A DNA stretch of 55,903 nucleotides. It comes from CAYNYM01 sp049366815. Its GTDB lineage: Bacteria; Desulfobacterota; DSM-4660; Desulfatiglandales; HGW-15. Position numbers and translations under genes: made by a program. Shown one piece after another: positions 7,244 through 15,871 of the stretch (its first letter is position 1; each line of letters starts with the position of its first letter). The stretch is taken from positions 1-55,903 of the forward strand of contig JBMNCO010000079.1 of NCBI GenBank assembly GCA_049366815.1. The letters are read 5' to 3'. The notes beneath the pieces are model-generated. The model had not been told where the DNA came from and did no database searches. It worked only from the letters and a program-made list of their open reading frames with translations.

Positions 7244-8185
7244 TCAGCTGACCACCCAGACCGCCTCGCTTTTGGAAGCCTGAATCACCTTGTTGCTCAC
7301 CCGTCCCATGAGGAATTCTTTTGTGGCGGACAACCCCCTCCTCCCGAGAACAATGGTGCCGATGCAGCCTGAACGAGCTTCATGCACAATCGCCGCCGCC
7401 CGGCTGGTCGCACCGGCAATTATCTTTGTCCTGATACGCGCGCCTTCAAGCCCGGCTTTGGTCAGGCGGTTTCGGGCCTCATTGAATACAGGTTCGATCC
7501 CATGCTTGGTCAGTTCGAGCCATATTTTCTCGATGTCCTGGTCGAGTGCGAAATCATCCCGTTGTTGAAGAATATTAAAGCCCCTGATGACGTGCAGCAA
7601 GGTGACCTCTCGCTGAACCTCGGCCGTCATCTTGGCCACATAGTCCACGGCCCTCAGGGCGCCTTCAGATTCGTTGACGGCCAGGAGAATCTTTTCGGTT
7701 TCCGGCCGACCGCCAACCACGCAGAGGGAAAGGTGGGTGAGGGCTGAAAGGAGTTTGCTGGCGACGCTGCCGATGATCAGATCTTTAAATTTGCTCAGGC
7801 CGAAGCGGCCGATCACGACGCCGTCATATCCCTTGGCCGCCTCCGCTATGATTTCCTTTGCCGTGCCCCTGAGTATCTCACGAATCTCAACGGTGATTGC
7901 CTCTTGGGGGATCCCCTGCTCCGTCAGAATCCTGTGGGCCTCACCCATGAAGTTCTCGATCGAGTCCCGTATTGTTCTCTCCCATGCACGAATTTCAATG
8001 ACAGACTTCTGGAACTGGGGTTGTTTCCCCAAATCATAGAAAAATTCAGGCACCTTGTTTAAGACGTTAAACAGCCGTATCTCGATTTTTTGGGGTGGAA
8101 AGCACCTGCTCACATAGTGCACGGCCTCGAGCGACTGTTGGGAGCCGTCCACGGCCAGTAAAATTCTTCTTCGATTCGTTGTCAT
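7244..8185 (-). CDS. tandem universal stress protein (two UspA domains)
   Basis: This 313-residue protein contains two UspA domains in tandem. The first starts with RRILLAVDGSQQSLEA, the second with KILLAVNESEGALRAV at about residue 160. The ATP-binding type G-x2-G-x9-G-S/x motif appears in the second as LGRRGLSATKEFLMGRVSN and, modified, in the first as IGRFGLSKFKDLIIGSVAS. UspA proteins aid survival during growth arrest or stress; no specific role can be read here. I moved the start to the ATG at 8185 because AAAGGAGGT lies 4 nt upstream; a longer reading to 8212 would include that site in the coding region. Confidence 0.88.
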   Translation of the reverse strand: MTTNRRRILLAVDGSQQSLEAVHYVSRCFPPQKIEIRLFNVLNKVPEFFYDLGKQPQFQKSVIEIRAWERTIRDSIENFMGEAHRILTEQGIPQEAITVEIREILRGTAKEIIAEAAKGYDGVVIGRFGLSKFKDLIIGSVASKLLSALTHLSLCVVGGRPETEKILLAVNESEGALRAVDYVAKMTAEVQREVTLLHVIRGFNILQQRDDFALDQDIEKIWLELTKHGIEPVFNEARNRLTKAGLEGARIRTKIIAGATSRAAAIVHEARSGCIGTIVLGRRGLSATKEFLMGRVSNKVIQASKSEAVWVVS

Positions 8186-8489
8186 GATGACCTCCTTTCC
8201 CGGCCGGTTCATTCCGGAAGTTAGGAGAGAGAGAAATCAGACTCAAGGGGACCTGTCGGGCATGGGAGTTCAAGTCCCTGAGTGAAATGGGTTGTCCATG
8301 GTCCGGTGGGTTAAGCTGAGGGTCTCAACGGCTTTACATCTATCTCAATTTAATTATAGAAAAATCGAAAGGATGCGTCAATATTTCCTGTTTTGATCAG
8401 TGACCATCCGGTTGGGAGTTGTTTCCGTATGGGCAGATATGCCCTCAAAAAATCCAACCGCCTTATTGTGTCCGATTTTGAATTTTTTA

Positions 8490-8516
8490 TTGACAAGGCA
8501 TGAGAATAAATAATAA
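8490..8516 (+). promoter_or_regulatory. candidate promoter for thrS cluster
   Basis: TTGACA at 8490-8495 is followed by AT-rich DNA with TAATAA at 8511-8516 (15-bp spacer, slightly short). It faces thrS and would give a long leader of roughly 240 nt. The -10 element is uncertain because many AT-rich hexamers overlap. The 8213-8768 gap also separates the divergent usp gene, whose own promoter I could not place. Confidence 0.4.
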
Positions 8517-8548
8517 AAATAAGAACATAATAAACTAAAGGTTCGCGG

Positions 8549-8768
8549 CCTGAGCTGATTTCGGCCCATTAAGCGAGGGCATACAGGGCGAGGACGATCA
8601 AGAGAAAGTACTATCTGACCGTGAAAGGTCACGGAAAACACCCTAATGTCCAAGAAAAAGGTATCTGTACCATTAGACTTATGACATTTTAATGGATCAG
8701 GAACACTAGGCATCCGGGTATGAGTGATATGCACTTTGGATGCCTAATTTGATTTCTATGGCGGGAAA
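8549..8768 (+). promoter_or_regulatory. structured 5' leader of thrS
   Basis: The DNA just upstream of thrS holds two clear inverted repeats: CCGTGA/TCACGG at 8619-8634 with a 4-nt loop, and TAGGCATCC/GGATGCCTA at 8707-8715 and 8738-8746, ending 22 nt before the start codon. The second is followed by a T-rich but interrupted stretch, so it is not a clean terminator. It could be a translational operator near the ribosome-binding site, as known for E. coli thrS, or an attenuator. I found no T-box consensus. Confidence 0.45.
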
Positions 8769-10691
8769 ATGAAAATATATAAAATCCATCTCAAAGGGCA
8801 AAGCCCCCGTGAGATTGAAGCAGAATCCATGACAGGCCTTGAGGCCTTGAAGGCCCTGAACGGAGGGAGCCTCAACAATATCGTCGCCCTGAGGGTCAAT
8901 GGTGAAAAGCAGGATCTTTCCAGCCTCTTGAATACAGAGGCCGAACTGGAACCCATTCATATGGAATCGGAAGAGGGGCTGGAGATCGTGCGGCACAGCG
9001 CGTCTCATGTGATGGCCATGGCGGTGAAGGAACTCTTCCCGGGTGTGAAGGTGACCATCGGCCCGGCCATCGAGAACGGCTTTTACTATGATTTCGATTA
9101 CGAAAGACCCTTCAAAGAAGAGGATCTGCCCAAGATCGAAGAAAAGATGTCTCAAATCATTGCGGAGGATTACCCCTTTGGCCGGCGGGAGGTGACGACT
9201 CAGGAGGCACTCGATCTTTTTGAGAGGGAAGAGGAGGGGTACAAGGTCGAATTGATCAATGACCTGAATGTGGAAAGGGTATCCCTTTACACTCAGGGCA
9301 ACTTTACGGATCTTTGCCGGGGGCCCCACGTCCCTTCCACTTCCCTGATCAAGGCCTTTCGTCTGACCAAAGTAGCGGGTGCATACTGGCGAGGGGACGA
9401 AAAGAGGGCCATGCTCAGCAGGATTTACGGTGTCGCCTTCGCCGACAGGAAGGCCCTGAAACAGTATTTTCTAAAACTCGAAGAGGCCAAAAAGAGGGAC
9501 CATGTGAAACTCGGGACCCAACTCGGCCTGTTCAGCACCCATGAGGAAATCGGAGCCGGGATGGTCGTGTGGCACCCCAAGGGGGGAATGCTCCGTTATG
9601 TCCTGGAAGACTTTGAAATCAAGGAACACCTAAGACGCGGGTACGAAATTGTCCGAGGTCCCCAGATCCTCAAGACTGAGCTATGGAAGAAATCAGGACA
9701 CTTTGAAAACTATCGGGAAAATATGTACTTTACGGAAATAGATGAGCAGTCCTACGGCATCAAGCCCATGAACTGCCTCTCGCATATGATGATCTACCGC
9801 TCCGAGATCAGGAGCTATCGCGACCTTCCGAAGAGATACTTTGAACTTGGGCTTGTGCATCGTCATGAACGCTCCGGGGTCTTGCACGGACTGACCCGGG
9901 TTCGGGAATTCACCCAGGATGACGCGCACATCATCTGCACCCCTGAGCAGTTGGATGGAGAGATCAAAGGCGTTCTCGGCTTCATAAGGGATGTCATGGG
10001 GATCTTCGAATTTGACTATGAATTGGAGATCAGCACCAGACCGGAAAAATCAATAGGTTCGGATGAGGATTGGGACCGGGCCACCCAGGCACTCAAAAAG
10101 GCCATGGATGACTACGGGTTGCCTTATCAGATCAATGAGGGCGACGGTGCATTCTATGGGCCTAAGATCGATGTGAAACTGAGGGATGCCCTGGACCGGA
10201 CCTGGCAGTGTGCCACCATCCAATGTGATTTTACACTTCCCGAGAGATTCGATTTGTCCTATATTGATAAAGATGGACAAAAACACCGGCCGACGATGAT
10301 TCACCGAGTCATTCTGGGTTCAATCGAAAGGTTTATCGGAATCCTGATCGAACATCACGGCGGGGCCTTTCCCACCTGGCTTGCACCTGTGCAGGCCGTG
10401 GTTATGACGGTTACGGACAGAAATATCCCCCATGGCGAGAAAGTGTTGAACTCACTGTTGGATTCGGGTATTAGGGTGGAGCCGGATTTTAGAAATGAAA
10501 AACTGGGAATGAAGGTGAGGGAGGCGCAGCTTCAAAAAATTCCCTACATGCTGATTATCGGAGACAGGGAATCGGAAGATGCGGGTCTTACTCCGAGGCT
10601 GAGGAGCGGAAAGAATCTGCCCTTTATGTCGGTCGAGGAGTTCACGGCCTTGATTAAGAATGAATGCAAACAAAGGAGGGAACAGCTATAG
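8769..10691 (+). CDS. thrS: threonine-tRNA ligase
   Basis: This 640-residue class II synthetase charges tRNA-Thr. Domain order is an N-terminal TGS domain (1-60), an editing domain with RHSASHVMAMAV around 75-87, the catalytic core with zinc ligands (MNCLSHMMIYR, then RFIGILIEHHGG), motif 2 (HRHERSGVLHGLTRVREFTQ), and a C-terminal anticodon-binding domain (about 540-640). The length equals that of the usual enzyme (E. coli 642). It leads the cluster with infC, rpmI, rplT, pheS and pheT, a classical translation operon. Its stop codon overlaps the infC start. Confidence 0.97.
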   Translation: MKIYKIHLKGQSPREIEAESMTGLEALKALNGGSLNNIVALRVNGEKQDLSSLLNTEAELEPIHMESEEGLEIVRHSASHVMAMAVKELFPGVKVTIGPAIENGFYYDFDYERPFKEEDLPKIEEKMSQIIAEDYPFGRREVTTQEALDLFEREEEGYKVELINDLNVERVSLYTQGNFTDLCRGPHVPSTSLIKAFRLTKVAGAYWRGDEKRAMLSRIYGVAFADRKALKQYFLKLEEAKKRDHVKLGTQLGLFSTHEEIGAGMVVWHPKGGMLRYVLEDFEIKEHLRRGYEIVRGPQILKTELWKKSGHFENYRENMYFTEIDEQSYGIKPMNCLSHMMIYRSEIRSYRDLPKRYFELGLVHRHERSGVLHGLTRVREFTQDDAHIICTPEQLDGEIKGVLGFIRDVMGIFEFDYELEISTRPEKSIGSDEDWDRATQALKKAMDDYGLPYQINEGDGAFYGPKIDVKLRDALDRTWQCATIQCDFTLPERFDLSYIDKDGQKHRPTMIHRVILGSIERFIGILIEHHGGAFPTWLAPVQAVVMTVTDRNIPHGEKVLNSLLDSGIRVEPDFRNEKLGMKVREAQLQKIPYMLIIGDRESEDAGLTPRLRSGKNLPFMSVEEFTALIKNECKQRREQL

Positions 10692-11203
10692 GCAAGAAAA
10701 ACGATGACGTCAGGGTCAATGAGAGGATCTACGCCAAGACGGTCAGGCTAATCTCGAATGATGGAGAGCAACTCGGGATCATGACGGTCGATCAGGCGCT
10801 TGAGACCGCCAAACAAAACGGATTGGATCTGGTCGAGGTTGCACCCAATGTGGACCCCCCCGTGTGCCGTATCATGGACTACGGCAAGGTCAAGTATCAT
10901 ACGGCAAAAAAGGGGCAGGGTGGCAAGAAGAAATCCAAGGCCGTCCAGTTAAAAGAGATCAGGCTGAGACCTCATACTGAAGAACATGATCTGGGATTCA
11001 AGATCAAGAATATAAAAAAATTCCTTGAGAAAAAGGACAGGGTCAAGATCACCGTCCAATTCAGAGGCAGGGAAATGGCCTATATGAATACGGGAATAGA
11101 TCTTATGAAAAGGATTGCCGATGAGGTGGGAGATCTGGGCACGGTTGAGCAGCCTCCCACAAGGGAAGGATGGCGCCTTTCCATGGTCCTTGTGCCGGCG
11201 TAA
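10688..11203 (+). CDS. infC: translation initiation factor IF-3, ATA start codon
   Basis: IF-3 (171 residues) binds the 30S subunit and discriminates against non-AUG starts. The N-terminal domain contains VNERI near the start and LVEVAPNVDPPVCRIMDYGK; the C-terminal domain contains KEIRLRPHTEEHDLGFK and VQFRGREM. I place the start at ATA 10688, because a strong AGGAGG at 10674-10679 lies 8 nt upstream and family proteins start just before VNERI. No ATG or GTG is available there. The start overlaps the thrS stop. A rare non-AUG start is the known basis of infC autoregulation in other bacteria. Confidence 0.93.
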   Translation: MGKKNDDVRVNERIYAKTVRLISNDGEQLGIMTVDQALETAKQNGLDLVEVAPNVDPPVCRIMDYGKVKYHTAKKGQGGKKKSKAVQLKEIRLRPHTEEHDLGFKIKNIKKFLEKKDRVKITVQFRGREMAYMNTGIDLMKRIADEVGDLGTVEQPPTREGWRLSMVLVPA

Positions 11204-11540
11204 AAATTTTCTCAGGCCAGTCCTGTCGAGATCGTAACAATATATTGAGACTGTTCGGATCAGAAGATCGGTTCCGGTTTATCCCCTTCGCCGCAAGTTC
11301 CATCCTTCAGTCAAAGACGGGGCACATCCGGAAAGAGAGGATATGTGCCCTGATGAAGAGCGTCCCGGTCCAAAGGCCCAGAGAGACAAGAGGGCAGAGA
11401 GGGAGAGGTGTCTTTTGTACATTCCCGGAGACATTGGGACGGCATTTAGGATATATGCGAATCGTCTCCCTGATTTGTTGTAGTCAACCGGGCGAAGGGG
11501 TATCCCGCAACAAAAATATAGAGGATGGAGGATGTAAATT
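11204..11540 (+). promoter_or_regulatory. intergenic leader before rpmI with strong hairpin
   Basis: This 337-nt stretch between infC and rpmI has no credible gene. It holds a perfect 8-bp stem, GGGCACAT at 11320-11327 and ATGTGCCC at 11343-11350, with a 15-nt loop. In Enterobacteria and Bacillus, L20 represses rpmI-rplT through an upstream RNA structure. A comparable leader would sit here, but this sequence does not let me identify the L20 site. GGATGGAGGATG precedes the rpmI start. Confidence 0.4.
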
Positions 11541-11738
11541 ATGCCGAAGATGAAAACCAACCGTGGCGCCGCTAAACGGTTTAAGGCCACGGGAACAGGC
11601 AAGGTTTTGAGAAGCAAGGCCTTTGCCAGTCATATTCTGACAAAGAAGACGACAAAAAGAAAACGTGGTTTGCGCAAAGCGGGACTCGTTGATGCCACGA
11701 ACAAGAAGGCCATCACGAGACTCATTCCATATCTGTAA
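11541..11738 (+). CDS. rpmI: 50S ribosomal protein L35
   Basis: This 65-residue basic protein matches L35 throughout: MPKMKTNRGAAKRFKATGTGK at the start and a Lys/Arg-rich middle (KKTTKRKRGLRKAG). L35 is a small component of the large ribosomal subunit. The gene sits in the conserved infC-rpmI-rplT order. GGAGGATG directly precedes the start. About 105 nt separate it from rplT. Confidence 0.96.
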   Translation: MPKMKTNRGAAKRFKATGTGKVLRSKAFASHILTKKTTKRKRGLRKAGLVDATNKKAITRLIPYL

Positions 11739-11846
11739 ACAAAGGGGAAAGCAACAGTGCGCCGCCATTCGGCTACCAAATATGGGGTATATTTAAGGGG
11801 CCGAGGATCGAAAACCCCAAATATTTTATAAGAAAGAGGTTTAGTG

Positions 11847-12191
11847 ATGCCAAGGGTAAAGGGAGGCTTTAAGACCAGACAGAGAAGAAACAAGGTCCTC
11901 AAGGAGGCACGAGGATTCAGGGGCGGGCACAGCAAGCTGTACCGAACGGCTGCTGAATCCGTGAATCGGGCGAGACAGTTTGCCTATCGTGATCGAAGAA
12001 CCCGGAAAAGAGATTTCCGGAGTATCTGGATCGTTCGCATCAATGCGGCTGCAAGGGAAAATGGAATATCCTACAGCAAACTCATAGGTGCATTGAGCGA
12101 TGCGGGTATTGACCTGGACAGAAAAGTGCTTGCGGACATGGCAGTACATGATCCGGCAGGTTTTTCTCAGGTCGTCAATATGGTGAAATAG
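11847..12191 (+). CDS. rplT: 50S ribosomal protein L20
   Basis: This is a 114-residue protein with the L20 sequence from MPRVKGGFKTRQRR through SKLIGALSDAGIDLDRKVLADMAV. L20 binds 23S rRNA early in 50S assembly and in other bacteria represses its own operon. The family start (MPRVKGG) fixes the ATG at 11847; a GTG one codon earlier is less likely. AAAGAGG lies upstream. The 11739-11846 gap contains an imperfect inverted repeat (AAATATGGGG near 11778, CCCCAAATATTT near 11815). Confidence 0.96.
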   Translation: MPRVKGGFKTRQRRNKVLKEARGFRGGHSKLYRTAAESVNRARQFAYRDRRTRKRDFRSIWIVRINAAARENGISYSKLIGALSDAGIDLDRKVLADMAVHDPAGFSQVVNMVK

Positions 12192-12226
12192 TCCACATTT
12201 TTTAAAGATTTTCGTGCGTTGCTTTG

Positions 12227-12258
12227 TAAGCCCCGTTCAGCTTTGCAGGCGGGGCTTA
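12227..12258 (+). promoter_or_regulatory. hairpin between rplT and pheS
   Basis: A perfect 9-bp inverted repeat, TAAGCCCCG at 12227-12235 and CGGGGCTTA at 12250-12258, has a 14-nt loop. No T-run follows on the plus strand, so it is not a typical intrinsic terminator. It lies within the 147-nt rplT-pheS gap and may be a processing or attenuation element for pheST. I saw no Phe-rich leader peptide with a start codon. Confidence 0.45.
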
Positions 12259-12338
12259 AGCGTATGTCGGCCCTTTTGGGCGATAGGGGGCCTTGGGCGG
12301 GCATCGTGCAGTGAGAAGACAGGAGAAACAGCCTTTTA

Positions 12339-13346
12339 ATGGAAGCAGAGCTGCAGGAACTGGAAAAGAGGGCATTAGCGGAAGCAGAGGCTGTCCAGGA
12401 TCTTTCGGGTCTTGAGTCATTCAGAGTGACCTATCTTGGGAAGAAAGGCTTGATTAACGGCCTGATGAAGAGGCTGAAGGACCTGCCCCAGGATGAAAGG
12501 GCCCGGGCAGGACAGCTTGCCAATCAGACGAAAAGCCGAATATCCGAGTTATTTGAGCAAAACAGGAAAAGGATAGAAGACAGGACAGCGGTCAAAAAGG
12601 CCTTGCTGGATGTGACCTTGCCGGGAAGGGAACCTGGGAGGGGACATCTGCACCCTATCAACCAGGTGCTGAGGGAGATATGCGAGATCTTTGTGTCCAT
12701 GGGGTACCGGGTTGTTGAGGGGCCCGACGTGGAACTGGACTACTACAACTTCGAGGCCCTCAATATCCCCAAGGATCATCCCGCCAGGGATATGCAGGAC
12801 ACCTTTTATGTCACGGACAATGTCGTGTTAAGAACCCATACCTCCCCCATGGAGGTGCGGGTTATGGAAAAACAGCGGCCCCCGGTCAATATCATCGCTC
12901 CCGGAAAGGTCTACAGGCGGGATTCGGATGTTTCCCACACACCTATGTTCCATCAGGTGGAAGGATTGGTGGTGGACAAGGGCGTAACCTTCGGTGATTT
13001 GAAGGGAACCCTGACGGCCTTTGTACATCGAATGTTCGGAAAGAATACGGCCATGCGGTTCAGGCCGAGTTTTTTCCCCTTTACCGAGCCGAGTGCCGAA
13101 GTGGACATACAATGCGTCATCTGCCATGGTAAGGGCTGTCGCACTTGTTCGAATACGGGATGGTTGGAGATTCTGGGTTCGGGCATGACCGACCCGGCGG
13201 TCTACGGGTTTGTGGATTACGATCCCGAGGTCTTTTCGGGATTTGCCTTTGGTATGGGAATAGAGAGGATCGCCATGCTCAAATATGGCATCGATGACAT
13301 TCAGCTCTTTTTCAGGAACGACACCCGTTTTCTGAGACAGTTCTGA
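12339..13346 (+). CDS. pheS: phenylalanine-tRNA ligase alpha subunit
   Basis: This 335-residue catalytic subunit of the alpha2-beta2 enzyme charges tRNA-Phe. It has an N-terminal coiled coil (1-90), HLHPINQVL with family motif 1, YRRDSDVSHTPMFHQVEGL for motif 2 and FGMGIERIAMLKYGIDDI for motif 3. A four-cysteine segment (CVICHGKGCRTC) near residue 265 is usual for this subunit. AGGAG lies 13 nt upstream of the ATG. pheT follows after 105 nt. Confidence 0.97.
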   Translation: MEAELQELEKRALAEAEAVQDLSGLESFRVTYLGKKGLINGLMKRLKDLPQDERARAGQLANQTKSRISELFEQNRKRIEDRTAVKKALLDVTLPGREPGRGHLHPINQVLREICEIFVSMGYRVVEGPDVELDYYNFEALNIPKDHPARDMQDTFYVTDNVVLRTHTSPMEVRVMEKQRPPVNIIAPGKVYRRDSDVSHTPMFHQVEGLVVDKGVTFGDLKGTLTAFVHRMFGKNTAMRFRPSFFPFTEPSAEVDIQCVICHGKGCRTCSNTGWLEILGSGMTDPAVYGFVDYDPEVFSGFAFGMGIERIAMLKYGIDDIQLFFRNDTRFLRQF

Positions 13347-13451
13347 TGAGATCCCATTCCTGATCCTGATGGAACAGGAAGAATGACCCCTTGATATCCA
13401 CAGATTTTCACATCCCGGTGTCATCGGTTCAATGAGAAGAGTATACAACAC

Positions 13452-15866
13452 ATGCGCGTAAGCTTAAACTGGTTAAAGGATTTTGTAGACATCGACATGA
13501 GGCCCGGGGAACTGGCCGATCTCCTGACCATGTGCAGCCTGGAGGTCGAGTCCGTCGAGCCGATGGGCCAATCCCTCAAGGAAATCGTGGCCGCAAAGAT
13601 ACTGGCCGTAAGTCCCCATCCCGGTGCGGATCGACTTTCTGTCTGTGATGTGGATACGGGCTCAGACACCGTGACGGTGGTCTGCGGTGCGCCGAACGTG
13701 GAGGTCGGCGCCGTTTCGGCAATGGCCCTTCCAGGAACCAGATTGCCGGGTGGGATGGTGATCAAGGAGACCCGGATCAGGGGGCAGCGTTCCGTCGGCA
13801 TGCTTATGGCTGAGGATGAAATGGGCCTCACCGATGACCATGCCGGCATTGTCATCCTGCCTCCTGAGACGGAGCCCGGGACGCCGGTCAATGCCGTCCT
13901 GCCCGTGGAAGACTATGTCCTGGAGGTCGGAATTACACCGAACCGGCCCGATTGTGCCTGTATCATGGGAATCGCAAGAGAGATCGCCGCCCTGACAGGG
14001 CAGAGGCTCAGAAGACCGGAAATCAAAATTGTGGAGGAGACCACCCCTATTGAGGAACTTGCCCGCGTCACACTCGATGATTCAGCGGGTTGTCCGCGAT
14101 ATGCCGCGGGGATGATCAGGGGTGTGGAATGGAGGCCGTCTCCTTTCTGGATGCGGTATCGCCTCCATGTATGCGGAATGAGGGGCATCAGCAATGTGGT
14201 TGATGTCACCAACTATGTCCTCCTGGAAATGAATCAGCCCCTTCACGCCTTTGACTATGACCGGCTCAATGAAAACAGGATCGTCGTCCGAAGGGCCGAT
14301 GAGGGGATGCCATTCACCACCCTGGACGGAAACACCCTTACACTGAGTCGTGAGGACCTCATGATATGCGACGGCCAGCGGTATGTGGCACTGGCGGGCA
14401 TCATGGGGGGGCTCAATTCGGAGATCTTTGCGGGTACCAAAAATGTCCTCATTGAGAGTGCCTTTTTCAATCCTGTAACCATCAGAAGAAGCTCAAGGCG
14501 GCTCGGCCTGTTGACGGAGGCCTCCTACCGTTTCGAACGGGGGATTGACATCGAGGGTGCTGAAACGGCCTTGAAGAGGGCCCTTTCGCTTATTCAGGAA
14601 CTGGGAGGGGGAAAGATCGCCAGAGGCATCATCGACGAATACCCCTCTCCTTACACCCCGAAGACCATTGATCTGAGGGTAGACAGGACCAATGCCTTCC
14701 TGGGGACCAGCCTTACCAGGGAAACCATGGGCGGTTATCTTGAGGCCCTGCAAATGGACGTCAGGGCGGTGAGTGAGAATGTCATTCAGGTTACTCCGCC
14801 CGCCTGCAGGGTCGATCTGGAACGCGAAGCCGACCTCGTGGAAGAGGTGGCCAGGCTGGAAGGCTACGACAAGATCGCTGTGACATTCCCCAATATCCAG
14901 CCCGTGGAGGAACCCAATGCGCCCAAGCTTGTTGTGAGTGACAAGGTGCGCCAGATCATGGTGGGAATGGGCTTCACGGAGATCCTGTCCTACAGCTTTA
15001 TCTCACCGGATTCCGCGGACATTCTGAAGGCGGAGGAGGGGAGCGAACTGAGGTCCTTCGTCCGGCTTTTGAATCCTCTGACCATTGATCAGTCGGTGAT
15101 GAGAACCTGTCTTGTGCCGGGACTCCTGGGGGCCGTGAAGACAAATGTGGCCCATGGTGAGTTGGATCTGAGGCTCTTTGAGTGGGGTGACGTCTTTATT
15201 GATCGGGAAGGAGAGGAACTGCCGGCCGAAAAGTCAGGACTTGCCGCCGTTCTGACCGGACAGTCCCAACCCAAGACCTGGTATTCACAGGAAAGAAAAA
15301 TCGACTTCTTTGACGCCAAGGGCGCCCTTGAAGCCTTGTTCAAGGGTCTTCTTTTAAATGACGTCCAATTTAAGAGGGGACAGACGCCGCCGTACTATGA
15401 TGGAGAGGTTGCGGCCGTCGTTGAAATCTCCGGCTCTGTGGCGGGATACGTCGGTCAGGTGGCCTCAGATGTTCTTAAAGGATATGATATAAAAGATGGA
15501 AATACTTTCATTTTTGAACTGGATATGGAACTGCTTTTGGAGGGCATCCTGAGGGTCCCCTCCTTTGAGTCCTTCTCGAGATTCCCCGCGGTGTATCGGG
15601 ATATCTCCCTGGTCATGAAAAAGGAAATAGAGAGTGGTGTCATCAGGGGTATCATTGAGGAGGAAGGTGGTGAACTGGCTGAATCCATTGAGCTTTACGA
15701 TGTCTTTGAAGGCGGAAAGATCCATCCTTCCGAAAGGGCCTTGACCTTCAGGATTTGTTACCGATCCAAGGAAGGCACCCTGGACGGAAAGGAAATCAAT
15801 AGACTCCACGAGCGCATCATAGAACGGATTCAGAAAAAGACGGGTGGTCGCTTGAGAGAGGCTTGA
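13452..15866 (+). CDS. pheT: phenylalanine-tRNA ligase beta subunit
   Basis: This 804-residue beta subunit has an N-terminal EMAP-like tRNA-binding domain (about 40-155), a B3/B4 editing domain (about 210-385), a B5 domain (about 400-475), a synthetase-like core, and a C-terminal anticodon-binding FDX-ACB domain beginning at SRFPAVYRDISLVM (about 710). The full length is normal for bacteria. Its end precedes the MerR-type gene by 5 nt, as in many proteobacteria, although the ihfA gene often found between them is absent. Confidence 0.97.
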   Translation: MRVSLNWLKDFVDIDMRPGELADLLTMCSLEVESVEPMGQSLKEIVAAKILAVSPHPGADRLSVCDVDTGSDTVTVVCGAPNVEVGAVSAMALPGTRLPGGMVIKETRIRGQRSVGMLMAEDEMGLTDDHAGIVILPPETEPGTPVNAVLPVEDYVLEVGITPNRPDCACIMGIAREIAALTGQRLRRPEIKIVEETTPIEELARVTLDDSAGCPRYAAGMIRGVEWRPSPFWMRYRLHVCGMRGISNVVDVTNYVLLEMNQPLHAFDYDRLNENRIVVRRADEGMPFTTLDGNTLTLSREDLMICDGQRYVALAGIMGGLNSEIFAGTKNVLIESAFFNPVTIRRSSRRLGLLTEASYRFERGIDIEGAETALKRALSLIQELGGGKIARGIIDEYPSPYTPKTIDLRVDRTNAFLGTSLTRETMGGYLEALQMDVRAVSENVIQVTPPACRVDLEREADLVEEVARLEGYDKIAVTFPNIQPVEEPNAPKLVVSDKVRQIMVGMGFTEILSYSFISPDSADILKAEEGSELRSFVRLLNPLTIDQSVMRTCLVPGLLGAVKTNVAHGELDLRLFEWGDVFIDREGEELPAEKSGLAAVLTGQSQPKTWYSQERKIDFFDAKGALEALFKGLLLNDVQFKRGQTPPYYDGEVAAVVEISGSVAGYVGQVASDVLKGYDIKDGNTFIFELDMELLLEGILRVPSFESFSRFPAVYRDISLVMKKEIESGVIRGIIEEEGGELAESIELYDVFEGGKIHPSERALTFRICYRSKEGTLDGKEINRLHERIIERIQKKTGGRLREA

Positions 15867-15871
15867 ATATC

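Noticed and set aside
8549..8768. T-box riboswitch upstream of thrS
   Set aside because: No AGGGTGGNACCGCG-type T-box sequence is present; T-boxes are also rare outside Firmicutes and a few Deltaproteobacteria.
12192..12338. Possible Phe-rich leader peptide before pheST
   Set aside because: A reading with several Phe codons exists after the rplT stop but it has no start codon or ribosome-binding site.
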